Assembly: GCA_963847595.1 (NCBI GenBank)
Contig: CAWKAJ010000001.1
Coordinates: 558,001-622,000 of the forward strand
Origin: JACWAE01 sp963847595
Lineage (GTDB): Bacteria > Chloroflexota > Dehalococcoidia > SZUA-161
Length of the DNA: 64,000 nt
Direction of reading: 5' to 3'
The notes below the pieces were generated by a model. The model made no database searches and was not told the origin of the DNA. It worked only from the letters and a program-made list of their open reading frames with translations. Both the position numbers and the translations under genes were made by a program. Below, piece after piece: positions 50,261 through 58,223 of this stretch (position 1 is the stretch's first letter; the number at the start of each line of letters is the position of its first letter).

Positions 50261-51466
50261 ATGAAGATGTCTGCGGATAGATATACCGATTACATGTATG
50301 GCTTGGTCAAAAAGGTCATCAACGAAATCGGCCCGCGCCCGTCTTGCAGCGAACGGGAAAAGAAGCTGGGCCGCCTTCTGGTTGAGGAGTGGCAGCCCTT
50401 CTGCGACAGGGTCGAGGCGGAGACATTTACCTGCAGTCCCCACGCCTTCCTGGGCTTCATCCCTGTCTCAGTCTTGCTCTACTTTGCCGCCGTCGTCCTC
50501 TACTGGTTCTACCCGCTGGCCTCCTTCGTACTTATCGCCATCGGCTTCGGCACGTTGTTTTTCGAGCTCCTGCGGTACCGCGAGTTCGTTGATTTCCTGT
50601 TCCCCCGCAGACAGGGCGAGAACATCATGGGCACGATTCGACCTAAGGGCGAAGCTACACGCAGGGTTATCGTCAGCGCCCACATGGATTCGGCTTACGA
50701 GTTCAACCTCATCTATTACCTGAAAAACGCGGTTATCCCGCTAGTAGAAATCGCCATATTAGGGCTGGTCATCGCCCTGGACGGCAGCCTGGCCAAAACC
50801 ATCGCCTACTTTTATGGCTTCGCAGATTCCACCGCTTTCACGGTGGTTGGATACATCATGATTGCGTTCACTCCCCTCATGGCGCTTGCCCTGTTTTTCC
50901 ACACGTACAAGCCGGTCCCCGGAGCTATGGACGACATGGCAGGGGTTGCAGTCGTCGCCGGCCTGGGCAAGTACCTGCAGGAGGCGCGCAAGACCGGGGA
51001 CTGGCTCCCCGAGAAAACCGAGGTAGTGCTGCTAGCGATGTCGTCCGAGGAGGCCGGGTTACGCGGCGCCAAACGGTACGTGGCTAAGCATCTGCAGGAG
51101 ATGGTAACGACGCCGACGTACGGGTTGTTCCTGGACGGCATATACGATGAGAAGTTCCTGACCGTGACCAACCGCGAGCTTTGCACCGGGGCGAAACACG
51201 ACCCCGGGCTGGTCAAGATGGCTCAGGATGCGGCGGCAAGCCATAACTGGCATATAGCCACCAGAATGATTCCGTTGGGCGGCACCGATGCCGCCGCCTT
51301 CTCAGTGAAGGGAGTCCCCGCCGTATGCCTGCATTGCCAGGATACCTCCCGAGCCGTGCCCAACTACCACACCCGGGACGACACCTACGAACACATCCGC
51401 CCGGAATCGCTTTCGGTATCGCTGCAGCTTGTTATCGATATGCTCCAGCAGATAGACAAGAAGTAG
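50261..51466 (+). CDS. Membrane-anchored M28 family peptidase
   Basis: About 400 residues. A cytoplasmic N-terminus is followed by two helices (about 60-100), then SAHMDSAYEFN (first zinc His and Asp), two more helices (about 180-245), and the rest of the catalytic domain: GAMDDMAGVAVV (bridging Asp), MSSEEAGLRGAKRY (catalytic Glu), GGTDAAAFS and a terminal NYHTRDDTYEHI (last His). The helices split the catalytic domain, which is unusual. An in-frame start at 50159 exists; I favour ATG at 50261 (MKMSADRY) without strong SD evidence. Confidence 0.8.
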   Translation: MKMSADRYTDYMYGLVKKVINEIGPRPSCSEREKKLGRLLVEEWQPFCDRVEAETFTCSPHAFLGFIPVSVLLYFAAVVLYWFYPLASFVLIAIGFGTLFFELLRYREFVDFLFPRRQGENIMGTIRPKGEATRRVIVSAHMDSAYEFNLIYYLKNAVIPLVEIAILGLVIALDGSLAKTIAYFYGFADSTAFTVVGYIMIAFTPLMALALFFHTYKPVPGAMDDMAGVAVVAGLGKYLQEARKTGDWLPEKTEVVLLAMSSEEAGLRGAKRYVAKHLQEMVTTPTYGLFLDGIYDEKFLTVTNRELCTGAKHDPGLVKMAQDAAASHNWHIATRMIPLGGTDAAAFSVKGVPAVCLHCQDTSRAVPNYHTRDDTYEHIRPESLSVSLQLVIDMLQQIDKK

Positions 51467-51474
51467 ATGATACA

Positions 51475-51515
51475 GTTGTAGGGTGGGTGGGTTCCCTTCC
51501 ATTTCACCGGCATCC
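51475..51515. repeat. GTTGTAGGGTGGGT-type repeat, short copy
   Basis: Begins GTTGTAGGGTGGGT, as do 52607-52690 and 52971-53030; the similarity fades after about 20 bases here. Three copies within 1.6 kb all follow a gene. Confidence 0.55.
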
Positions 51516-51553
51516 TTGCCAGTTGAAATTAAAAGTAAATTTGGAGGAAGCTT

Positions 51554-52543
51554 ATGAAAGCGATTGTATATACAAAATACGGACCACCCGATGTTCTTCA
51601 GCTCAAAGAGATAGCCAAACCTATTCCCAAGGACAATGAAGTACTAATAAAGATACATGCCACAACAGTAAATAGAACCGACTGCGCAACAATTAGAGCA
51701 ATACCTTTTTTCATGAGAATATTTACAGGACTACTCAAACCAAAAAAACAAATTCCCGGAACTGCATTTGCTGGAGAAATTGAAGCGGTTGGTAAAAGTG
51801 TATCGTCTCTAAAAGTAGGAGATAAAGTGTTTGGATTTGATGACCTGGGCTCAGGATCTCAGGCCCAATACACGACAATATCAGAAGATAAAGCGCTGAC
51901 AACAATACCAAGAAATACAACATTTGAGCAGGCTGCAGCTAGTACTGAAGGTGCGCATTATGCGTATAATTTTATTAAAAAAGTGAACCTGAAAAGTGGT
52001 CAAAAAGTGCTCGTTAATGGCGCAACAGGAGCTATTGGTTCAGCAGCAGTTCAACTTCTAAAATACTTGGGCCTTAAAGTTACTGCAGTATGCAATACGA
52101 AAAACATAGAATTAGTAAAATCATTAGGAGCCGATAAAGTAATTGATTATACAAAAGAAGATTTTACGAAAGATGAAGAAAAATATAACTTCGTTTTTGA
52201 TACTGTTGGGAAAAGTTCATTTTTCAAATGCAAACCATTGTTACAATCGGGCGGAATTTATATTTCATCGGACTTAGGTTATATGGCTCAAAATGTTTTT
52301 TTACCACTTATTACACCGATTATTAAACCAATGATCGGTAATAAAAAAACCATATTTCCAGTTCCTACAGATATTAAAGGAAGTATACTTTTAATCAAAA
52401 AGCTCATTGAGGAAGGAAAATTCAAAGCGGTTATAGATAGAAAATATCCGCTGGAACAAATTGTCGAGGCGTATAAGTATGTCGAAGCAGGGCACAAAAC
52501 GGGAAATGTGGTCATTACTGTGGAGCATAACAACAAAACCTGA
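51554..52543 (+). CDS. Zinc-less NAD(P)-dependent alcohol dehydrogenase / quinone oxidoreductase, foreign-looking
   Basis: 329-residue medium-chain dehydrogenase: GroES-like N-terminal half (VNRTDCATIR, PGTAFAGEIEAVGKSV), Rossmann half with VLVNGATGAIGSAAVQLLKYLG near residue 152. No structural-zinc cysteine cluster, so it belongs to the quinone-oxidoreductase branch. GGAGG precedes the ATG. Codon use is strikingly AT-rich and lysine-rich (many AAA, ATA, TTA) compared with its GC-richer neighbours, pointing to transfer from a low-GC donor; protein style resembles Bacteroidota. Flanked by the GTTGTAGGGTGGGT repeats. Confidence 0.9.
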   Translation: MKAIVYTKYGPPDVLQLKEIAKPIPKDNEVLIKIHATTVNRTDCATIRAIPFFMRIFTGLLKPKKQIPGTAFAGEIEAVGKSVSSLKVGDKVFGFDDLGSGSQAQYTTISEDKALTTIPRNTTFEQAAASTEGAHYAYNFIKKVNLKSGQKVLVNGATGAIGSAAVQLLKYLGLKVTAVCNTKNIELVKSLGADKVIDYTKEDFTKDEEKYNFVFDTVGKSSFFKCKPLLQSGGIYISSDLGYMAQNVFLPLITPIIKPMIGNKKTIFPVPTDIKGSILLIKKLIEEGKFKAVIDRKYPLEQIVEAYKYVEAGHKTGNVVITVEHNNKT

Positions 52544-52606
52544 CAAAGCGCTATACCCGACCGGTATTCCGCTGCGCTTCATGGCGGCAGGCAAGCTCCA
52601 TGAGAA

Positions 52607-52690
52607 GTTGTAGGGTGGGTGCAGTCCGTCTCAGGCAGGACGAAACCCACCATTTACATTCTGGGGATTGGTGGGTTACATTTCATTTCA
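52607..52690. repeat. GTTGTAGGGTGGGT-type repeat, long copy
   Basis: GTTGTAGGGTGGGTGCAGTCC, then CAGGACGAAACCCACCATTT and a shorter GGTGGGTTACATTTC. GGTGGGT and ACCCACC are complementary, so it forms a hairpin. Close relative at 52971-53030. Confidence 0.7.
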
Positions 52691-52705
52691 CCGCTCTACG
52701 ATACC

Positions 52706-52912
52706 TTATTGCGGAAACTCGCTCACTACTGCCAACCGTAACGTTGGTTCGTATTTTTTAAGACTTCCAAAAGCTATTCTTGCTGGGAAGCCATGACTTA
52801 TGCGCCACTGTTCGTGTTCTGAATCACCAGCGTATGCAACATGTTTAACCATGTCTCCCCAAGGCCACCTCCGGTGGCACATAGGGCACATGAAAGGCTT
52901 ACTGAGATTCAT
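52706..52912 (-). CDS. Small zinc-finger-like protein, 68 residues
   Basis: CPMCHRRW near residue 9 and HVAYAGDSEHEQW about 15 residues later give a C2H2 or C2HH metal site. GGGAGGAGG lies just upstream of the ATG, supporting a real gene. The C-terminal half is a beta-like tail. The function is unknown. Repeats flank both sides, so it may have come as a cassette. Confidence 0.65.
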   Translation of the reverse strand: MNLSKPFMCPMCHRRWPWGDMVKHVAYAGDSEHEQWRISHGFPARIAFGSLKKYEPTLRLAVVSEFPQ

Positions 52913-52970
52913 AGGTGCCTCCTCCCTGTTCGATGCCTAAATATCATGATTTTTCAAATAGTTCACAGAA

Positions 52971-53030
52971 GTTGTAGGGTGGGTGTAGTCCTTCTTGGGA
53001 AAGACGAAACCCACCATTTACATTTTCAGG
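52971..53030. repeat. GTTGTAGGGTGGGT-type repeat, second long copy
   Basis: GTTGTAGGGTGGGTGTAGTCC and GACGAAACCCACCATTTAC match 52607-52655 closely; the hairpin pairing GGTGGGT/ACCCACC is kept. It abuts the 3' end of the unknown 222-residue gene. Confidence 0.7.
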
Positions 53031-53699
53031 CTATATTTCCTCTTTTGTCCTCGGAGGTAAGGGGGCAATTAACCATCCGCGTTTTGGATAGGCAAACCCG
53101 ACGCTGTCTCTACTAAAAAGCATAGCGCGTCTGTACTGTGGTGAATGATTACACCATTTCTTCAAATATGACTTTACTTGCCTATATCGGTTCCTTTTGG
53201 GTGTTCTATTCTCCCTTAAATCATCGTCGACATATTCCAAGAAGTAGAGAATCGGTTTTTGCAGGTTCTTGGATTTATAGACGTCTTTCAAGTCGCGAAT
53301 ATCCTTTTCGGTAAAGGTCAATGGGACAACTTGCCCACCACCACGTTTGATTTGGACAGCGGCTAGGAGCGGTAATTCCTTTGCAAGTTCTCCTCTAGGG
53401 CGGTCCCAGTTGGACTGGGCCTCACTTGCTTTGCTCGGTGCCCACAGAACCAAGTCAATGGGGCTTCTAGTCACGCAAGGCCATTCCAGCCGAGCCAAAC
53501 ATATCGTCGAATCTACCCCTGAGTTGGCTGCAAGTGACTCTCTCGTCCATGCCATTAAGCATGCAGCTATTTCGTGTTCATGGTAAAAATTAAAGGCATC
53601 ATCACCTTGAAACTGAAATGCAAGCCGCTTCACGCTATTCTCAAATGCTCTCAGTACTTCTAAAGACGTTGAATCCCTGTCTGCATAAAACTTTGACAT
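53031..53699 (-). CDS. Unknown protein, possible PD-(D/E)XK-like fold
   Basis: 222 residues, no membrane segment, not recognised. The middle shows SPIDLVLWAP and, about 35 residues later, LLAAVQIKRGGG, which fits the D...(E/Q)xK arrangement of PD-(D/E)XK nucleases, and an earlier HEHEIAACL could supply the leading acidic helix. This is a by-eye suggestion only. The C-terminal third is rich in Lys, Arg and Tyr. AAGGAG precedes the ATG. It lies between a repeat and the divergent FGGY kinase operon. Confidence 0.55.
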   Translation of the reverse strand: MSKFYADRDSTSLEVLRAFENSVKRLAFQFQGDDAFNFYHEHEIAACLMAWTRESLAANSGVDSTICLARLEWPCVTRSPIDLVLWAPSKASEAQSNWDRPRGELAKELPLLAAVQIKRGGGQVVPLTFTEKDIRDLKDVYKSKNLQKPILYFLEYVDDDLRENRTPKRNRYRQVKSYLKKWCNHSPQYRRAMLFSRDSVGFAYPKRGWLIAPLPPRTKEEI

Positions 53700-53856
53700 T
53701 TCATCGTACTCCTTTATTTGTTAATCCCACCAAAGAACTTATCTGGCGATATTCTACAGGGATATGCATATTCGTGCCAGAAGCCTCTTACAACCACCTG
53801 TTGACATACCTGGTTATCCAGAAGCATAATTGCCCTGGGAGCAGCAGTGTAAGTAT

Positions 53857-55416
53857 ATGGCCAAATACATCATAGCCCACGATGTAGGCACCAGCGGAAA
53901 CAAGGCTGTCCTGGTAGATACCGAGGGGCATGTCCACGGCAAATGCTCCGAGCCCTACAGGGTCTGCTATCCTAGGCCCGATTGGGCCGAGCAGGAGCCT
54001 GAGGACTGGTGGAAGGCAGTTACCCGCACCACCAGGCTCCTTCTGGAAAAGACAGGCGTATCGCCCGCCGATGTGCTCTGCGTGACACACTGCACACAGA
54101 TGCTGGGCATCGTGCCTATAGACCCCCAAACGGGACCGCTCCGGCCCGGGATAATCTGGCTGGACAACAGGGCCTGCAATCAGGCGAATCGCGTCATGAG
54201 AAAGTTCATCAGCGCTCGCCTTTTCGCTCTTATCGCCGGTGCCGCCCTTTGCGGCAAGGACGGCATCCCCAAACTGCTCTGGCTGAAAGAGGAGGAGCCT
54301 GATATCTATAGTAAGATGAGCTGTTTCCTCGACGTCAACGGCTACCTTATCTATCGCAGCACCGGCAACATAGTCATGGAGTGGACCGGCGCCTCGGTGT
54401 TCGGGCTGGACCTCAAGAAAAAGCAGTGGCTTCGCAGCATCTTCCGCTACGTGGGGCTCGACCCCGCAAAGTTTCCGCCCCTGGTGCGGCCTATCGATAA
54501 GGTGGGAACGCTGTCCCGGGAAGCAGCCAGCGAATGCGGGCTGCTGCAGGGCACGCCTGTCATGGCAGGTGCGGGAGACGCCCCCTGCGCTGCGGTGGGC
54601 TCGGGCGCAGTCGGCGAAGGCGAGGGGCACGTCTACCTCGGCACATCGGGCTGGGTCGGCGTGGTCACAAAACGCACGCCCAAAGGCAAGTGCGGCGCAG
54701 CCTCGATACACTCGGCAGACCCCGATAAGGCGTTCCTGTTCGCTGAGACCGAGACCGCAGGGGCTTGCATGCAATGGATGGCCGAGCAGTTATACAGCTC
54801 CGAAAAGATAGACCCCAACATCGGCGATGTGTATGCCCTCATGGACGAGAGAGTTGCCCGCATACCGCCGGGTTCCGGCTATCTGCTCTTCACGCCCTGG
54901 ATGTACGGAGAGAGGGCGCCCATCAGCGACTGCAACGTGCGCTCCAGCTTTCTGAACCTGAGCGCCGAGCATACCCGCGACCACCTGCTCCGCGCCGTCT
55001 ACGAGGGGATAGCTTACAATATCAGGTGGATCGTGGAAATCATCGAGAAGGAGTACAAATTCCCCCTTCCTGATCTCAGGGTAATCGGCGGAGGAGCCAA
55101 AGCTGCGCCTTTGATGCAGATTCTGTCAGATGTAACTCAACGAAAGGTGGAGACTGTCCGCTACCCGCAAGAAGCAGGCGCGGTAGGGGCAGCCATGGTG
55201 GCGGCGGTCGGCCTCGGTATCTATCCGAATTTCGAGGCACTAAAAAAGGTGGTGAATGTGGACAAGGCCTTCGAGCCTGAGGAAAAGAACCGGGGTATCT
55301 ACGATTCCCTCTACGGCTCTTACCGGGAGGCATACAGCAGCCTTCGCGGCTTCTATAAAAGGCTCAATGAGCGGAGAGCGATTCAGCAACGTTCCTGCAA
55401 GGAGGTGCGTGGATGA
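53857..55416 (+). CDS. FGGY-family carbohydrate kinase, partner of a RuBisCO-like protein
   Basis: About 519 residues, ATP-dependent sugar or polyol kinase. N-terminal IIAHDVGTSGNKAVLVD, RPDWAEQEPEDWW, VTHCTQMLGIVP and GIIWLDNRA; then DVNGYLIYRSTG and the second domain with VMAGAGDAPCAAVGSGAVG, YLGTSGWVGV and RVIGGGAKAAPLMQILSDV. It is a different paralogue from the kinase at 20537-22063. ATG giving MAKYIIAHDVG is preferred over an upstream TTG. The stop overlaps the ATG of the RuBisCO-like gene (ATGA), so the two are translated together and the kinase probably supplies its phosphorylated substrate. Confidence 0.9.
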   Translation: MAKYIIAHDVGTSGNKAVLVDTEGHVHGKCSEPYRVCYPRPDWAEQEPEDWWKAVTRTTRLLLEKTGVSPADVLCVTHCTQMLGIVPIDPQTGPLRPGIIWLDNRACNQANRVMRKFISARLFALIAGAALCGKDGIPKLLWLKEEEPDIYSKMSCFLDVNGYLIYRSTGNIVMEWTGASVFGLDLKKKQWLRSIFRYVGLDPAKFPPLVRPIDKVGTLSREAASECGLLQGTPVMAGAGDAPCAAVGSGAVGEGEGHVYLGTSGWVGVVTKRTPKGKCGAASIHSADPDKAFLFAETETAGACMQWMAEQLYSSEKIDPNIGDVYALMDERVARIPPGSGYLLFTPWMYGERAPISDCNVRSSFLNLSAEHTRDHLLRAVYEGIAYNIRWIVEIIEKEYKFPLPDLRVIGGGAKAAPLMQILSDVTQRKVETVRYPQEAGAVGAAMVAAVGLGIYPNFEALKKVVNVDKAFEPEEKNRGIYDSLYGSYREAYSSLRGFYKRLNERRAIQQRSCKEVRG

Positions 55417-56726
55417 ATACTGAAGAAATCCTGAGCTTACCCTCGGCGCTGCCGGACGGGGTGGACTACGATGAGTATCTCATCGCCACCTATCTGGCTT
55501 CTTTCGCGGCGGTATGGCCCATTCCCGTGCTTGCCGAGGCGCTCGCTATCGAGCAGAGCACAGGCACCTGGGTAGCAGTTCCGGGCGAGACCTCGGAGGT
55601 ACGCTGCCAGCACGTAGCCAAGGTGTTGGGCGTATATGAGCTGCCTGACTACGAGTTCGAGGTGCCCCAGTCTCTGGAAACAAGGAACTGGATTATCCAG
55701 ATAGCCTATCCTGAAGTTAACATCGGGGAACAGATACCCATGCTGCTGACTACAGTGGTAGGCAACATCTCGATGGGTGGAAATATAAAGCTGCTGGACA
55801 TACGTTTCCCCAAGAAATTCGTCGCCGGGTTCAAGGGACCGAAATTCGGCATCGCAGGCATCAGGAAAATCCTGAAAATCCCCAAGCGGCCCCTGCTCAA
55901 CAATATGATTAAGCCCTGCACAGGCTATAAGTTAGAGGTTGGCGCCGAGTTGTTCCGGAAAGCCGCCACGGGCGGCTGTGACATCATAAAGGACGATGAG
56001 CTCATCGCCGATGCCTCGTTCAACTCCATAAAAGGGCGCGTCAAGCGCTACATGGAGATCGAGAAACAGGTCTACGAGGAGACCGGCGAGCATACCCTGT
56101 ACACCGTGAACATAACGGACAAGATACCGAAGGTCTTTCAGAACGCCAAACGCGCGGTGGAGCTGGGCTGCAACGCCTTGATGATAAACTATCTCGCAGT
56201 GGGATTGCCCGTAATGCAGGCGCTGGCGGAGGACCCCAAGATAAATGTCCCTATCCTGGCGCATATGGATGTCGCCGGCGCCATGTATATGTCGCCGCTG
56301 CACGGCATGAGCTCCCATCTTGTGCTGGGCAAGCTGCCCCGCCTCGCCGGGGCCGATGTCGTGGTCATACCGGCCCCCTACGGCAAAGCGCCGGTCATAC
56401 CCGATAAGTTCCGCAACGTCGCCAAGAATCTGTCTTTCCCTTTGTACCATCTCAAGCCGACATTCCCCATGCCCTCCGGCGGAATCACGCCGTCCATGGT
56501 GCCGCAGGTAATCGCCGACCTGGGAACCGATATCGTAATCGGCTCGGGAGGCGGCATTCACGCCCATCCCGGGGGGCCCATCGCAGGCGGGAAAGCATTC
56601 CGTCAGGCCATCGACGCTACACTGCAGGGCATTTCATTGGAGGAGTACGCTAAGGACCACCCGGAGCTTGATACTGCACTCAAGGAATGGAGCGACCCGT
56701 TCGGCAAAGGGGTCGCCGCCCGGTAA
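55413..56726 (+). CDS. RuBisCO-like protein (form IV type)
   Basis: 437 residues with the RuBisCO large-subunit fold. By-eye alignment with RuBisCO gives Glu47 and TGTW (50-53; the E60/T65/W66 region), Asn118 in VVGN (N123), Lys167-Pro168 (K175; the next key Lys, K177, is Cys169), Lys193-Asp-Asp195-Glu196 (the carbamylated K201 and metal ligands D203/E204), His284 (H294), Lys325 (K334), SGGI at 355-358 (S379-G381) and a GGG at 379-381. Missing are R295 (Met285 here) and H327 (Val), which hold the second phosphate. It should therefore carbamylate and bind metal but use a mono-phosphorylated substrate; CO2 fixation on ribulose bisphosphate is unlikely. It overlaps the kinase gene, and an oxidoreductase gene follows by 17 bp. 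Confidence 0.9.
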   Translation: MNTEEILSLPSALPDGVDYDEYLIATYLASFAAVWPIPVLAEALAIEQSTGTWVAVPGETSEVRCQHVAKVLGVYELPDYEFEVPQSLETRNWIIQIAYPEVNIGEQIPMLLTTVVGNISMGGNIKLLDIRFPKKFVAGFKGPKFGIAGIRKILKIPKRPLLNNMIKPCTGYKLEVGAELFRKAATGGCDIIKDDELIADASFNSIKGRVKRYMEIEKQVYEETGEHTLYTVNITDKIPKVFQNAKRAVELGCNALMINYLAVGLPVMQALAEDPKINVPILAHMDVAGAMYMSPLHGMSSHLVLGKLPRLAGADVVVIPAPYGKAPVIPDKFRNVAKNLSFPLYHLKPTFPMPSGGITPSMVPQVIADLGTDIVIGSGGGIHAHPGGPIAGGKAFRQAIDATLQGISLEEYAKDHPELDTALKEWSDPFGKGVAAR

Positions 56727-56743
56727 CAGGAAAGGAGGAGGAA

Positions 56744-57961
56744 ATGTCCAGGGTTACAGTCTTAGGAGGCTCAGGAGCAGTCGGGAGCGTTGCCGCAGAA
56801 ACCCTCGCTTCGAGCGGATTTTTTTCCGAAATAGTTCTCGCTGACGCCCGGCTGGAACAGGCGAAGAAGCTGGCCGCAAAGCTCGGGGCGAAGAAGGTCT
56901 CCGCTGTCAAATTCGATGCGGCAGACCCCCGGAGTATCAAGGTAACGGTCGCCGGCTCGGCGGTCGTCCTGAACTGTGTCGGCCCGTTCTACAAGTACGG
57001 CCCCGTAATTTTGAAGGCGGTGATAGATTCTAAAATCAACTATGTCGATGTTTGCGATGATTTCGATGCCACAGAGGAAATGCTGGGCATGGACAAGGCA
57101 GCGAAGAAGGCCGGCGTTTCAGCCCTCATCGGGATGGGCAGCTCGCCCGGCATCGCCAATGTCCTGGTCAGGTTCTGCGCCGATTCGATGCTCGACCGTG
57201 TGGAAGCGGTGGATATCTACCATGCCCACGGCGGCGAAAAGATAGAAGGCCCTGCGGTAGTCAAGCACAGAATCCACTCCATGAAAGCGGACGTGCCCAT
57301 GTTCCTCAAAGGCAAGTTCACCACTGTCAGGCTCTTCGATGATAGCGGCAGGGCCTTAGAGGAGGAGGTCGAGTTCAGGGATGTGGGCACGTACGGCGTT
57401 TATGCCTATCCGCATCCGGAGACCATCACCCTGCCCCGGTATCTGAAGGGAGTGAAGCGGGTAACCAACCTGGGGCTGGTGCTGCCGCCTGCTTATGCAG
57501 AGCTGATAAAGGGGATGGTAAGGCTGGGCGTGACGGACGAGGAACCGGTTGAAGTCCAGGGACACAGCATCATCCCGCTCGAATTTGCGGTTGCCTTCAT
57601 ACTCTCCAGGCGGAAGAAGCTGATGCAAGAAGCCGGCCTCGCCGGGCCCATGGGCTGTCTCAAGATAGTAGTGAAAGGTTCCAAGGACGGCAAAAAGAGC
57701 ACCTATATCTTCTCCATGTCCTCGAAGAGGCAGGGCATGGGCGAAGGCACAGGCATTCCCGCAGCGCTGGGTGCGATGCTGATGGGTACGGGCCGGATAA
57801 AAGGGAAAGGCGTCCTGCCGCCCGAAGCATGCATCGAGCCCATGGAACTGCTCGAGCTGGCACGCACCAAGGTCAGCGCCGGCGGAGGCAAAGGTTTTCC
57901 CATCGTTATCGAATATATAGACAGCTCCGGCAAATCGAAGACTGTGGACCTTTTTAAATAA
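56744..57961 (+). CDS. Saccharopine-dehydrogenase-like NAD(P) oxidoreductase
   Basis: 405 residues. N-terminal Rossmann domain VTVLGGSGAVGSVAAETLA, then NCVGPFYKYGPVILKAVIDSKINYVDVCDD, typical of the saccharopine dehydrogenase/homospermidine synthase-like superfamily, and a longer substrate domain with GMGSSPGIANVLV and AYPHPETITLPRYL. The specific reaction is unknown. ATG at 56744 has GGAGGAGG upstream; the longer frame from 56687 would overlap the RuBisCO-like gene. Last gene of the operon, followed by a strong terminator. Confidence 0.88.
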   Translation: MSRVTVLGGSGAVGSVAAETLASSGFFSEIVLADARLEQAKKLAAKLGAKKVSAVKFDAADPRSIKVTVAGSAVVLNCVGPFYKYGPVILKAVIDSKINYVDVCDDFDATEEMLGMDKAAKKAGVSALIGMGSSPGIANVLVRFCADSMLDRVEAVDIYHAHGGEKIEGPAVVKHRIHSMKADVPMFLKGKFTTVRLFDDSGRALEEEVEFRDVGTYGVYAYPHPETITLPRYLKGVKRVTNLGLVLPPAYAELIKGMVRLGVTDEEPVEVQGHSIIPLEFAVAFILSRRKKLMQEAGLAGPMGCLKIVVKGSKDGKKSTYIFSMSSKRQGMGEGTGIPAALGAMLMGTGRIKGKGVLPPEACIEPMELLELARTKVSAGGGKGFPIVIEYIDSSGKSKTVDLFK

Positions 57962-57993
57962 CTGTCCATCGTCCTGGGATATGCAAGCGTGAT

Positions 57994-58030
57994 TAAGGGG
58001 GCGACCCGCCTTCGGCGGGTCGCCCCCTTA
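57994..58030 (+). terminator. Very strong hairpin closing the RuBisCO-like operon
   Basis: A perfect 17-bp inverted repeat: TAAGGGGGCGACCCGCC at 57994-58010 and its complement at 58014-58030, folding with a CTTCGG-type tetraloop. It is followed by TA-rich sequence and only a short T-run. No other operon in the window ends in so stable a structure. Confidence 0.8.
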
Positions 58031-58082
58031 ATATGTCATTGCGAGGAGTCCGCCTCTGGCGGACGACGTGGCAATCTCCCCG
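58031..58082. repeat. GTCATTGCGAGGAGTCCGCC-type repeat, copy 1
   Basis: GTCATTGCGAGGAGTCCGCC, TCTGGCGGACGACGTGGCAATCTC. GTCCGCC and GGCGGAC pair, and the ends ATTGC / GCAAT pair. A second copy lies at 59398-59451. Confidence 0.8.
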
Positions 58083-58107
58083 AGCCCGTGTAGCGCCGTG
58101 ACAGGGA

Positions 58108-58213
58108 GTGCAGAGGGACAACAGTCCCTTTGCCGGGGGTTTGGGGGTGTCCCCCAATTTCCTTTCCTCCCCCAAGACTGGGGGATACAGGGGGTTCAAG
58201 AAGGTTGCCAAAC
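58108..58213. repeat. Multi-hairpin intergenic repeat, copy with compensatory changes
   Basis: Same layout as 1639-1750. First hairpin AGGGAC-AACA-GTCCCT where the other copies have AGGGGC-AAA-GCCCCT, and second hairpin TTGGGGG/CCCCCAA where they have CTGGGGG/CCCCCAG. Both changes preserve pairing. Confidence 0.85.
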
Positions 58214-58223
58214 ACTCCCCCCA

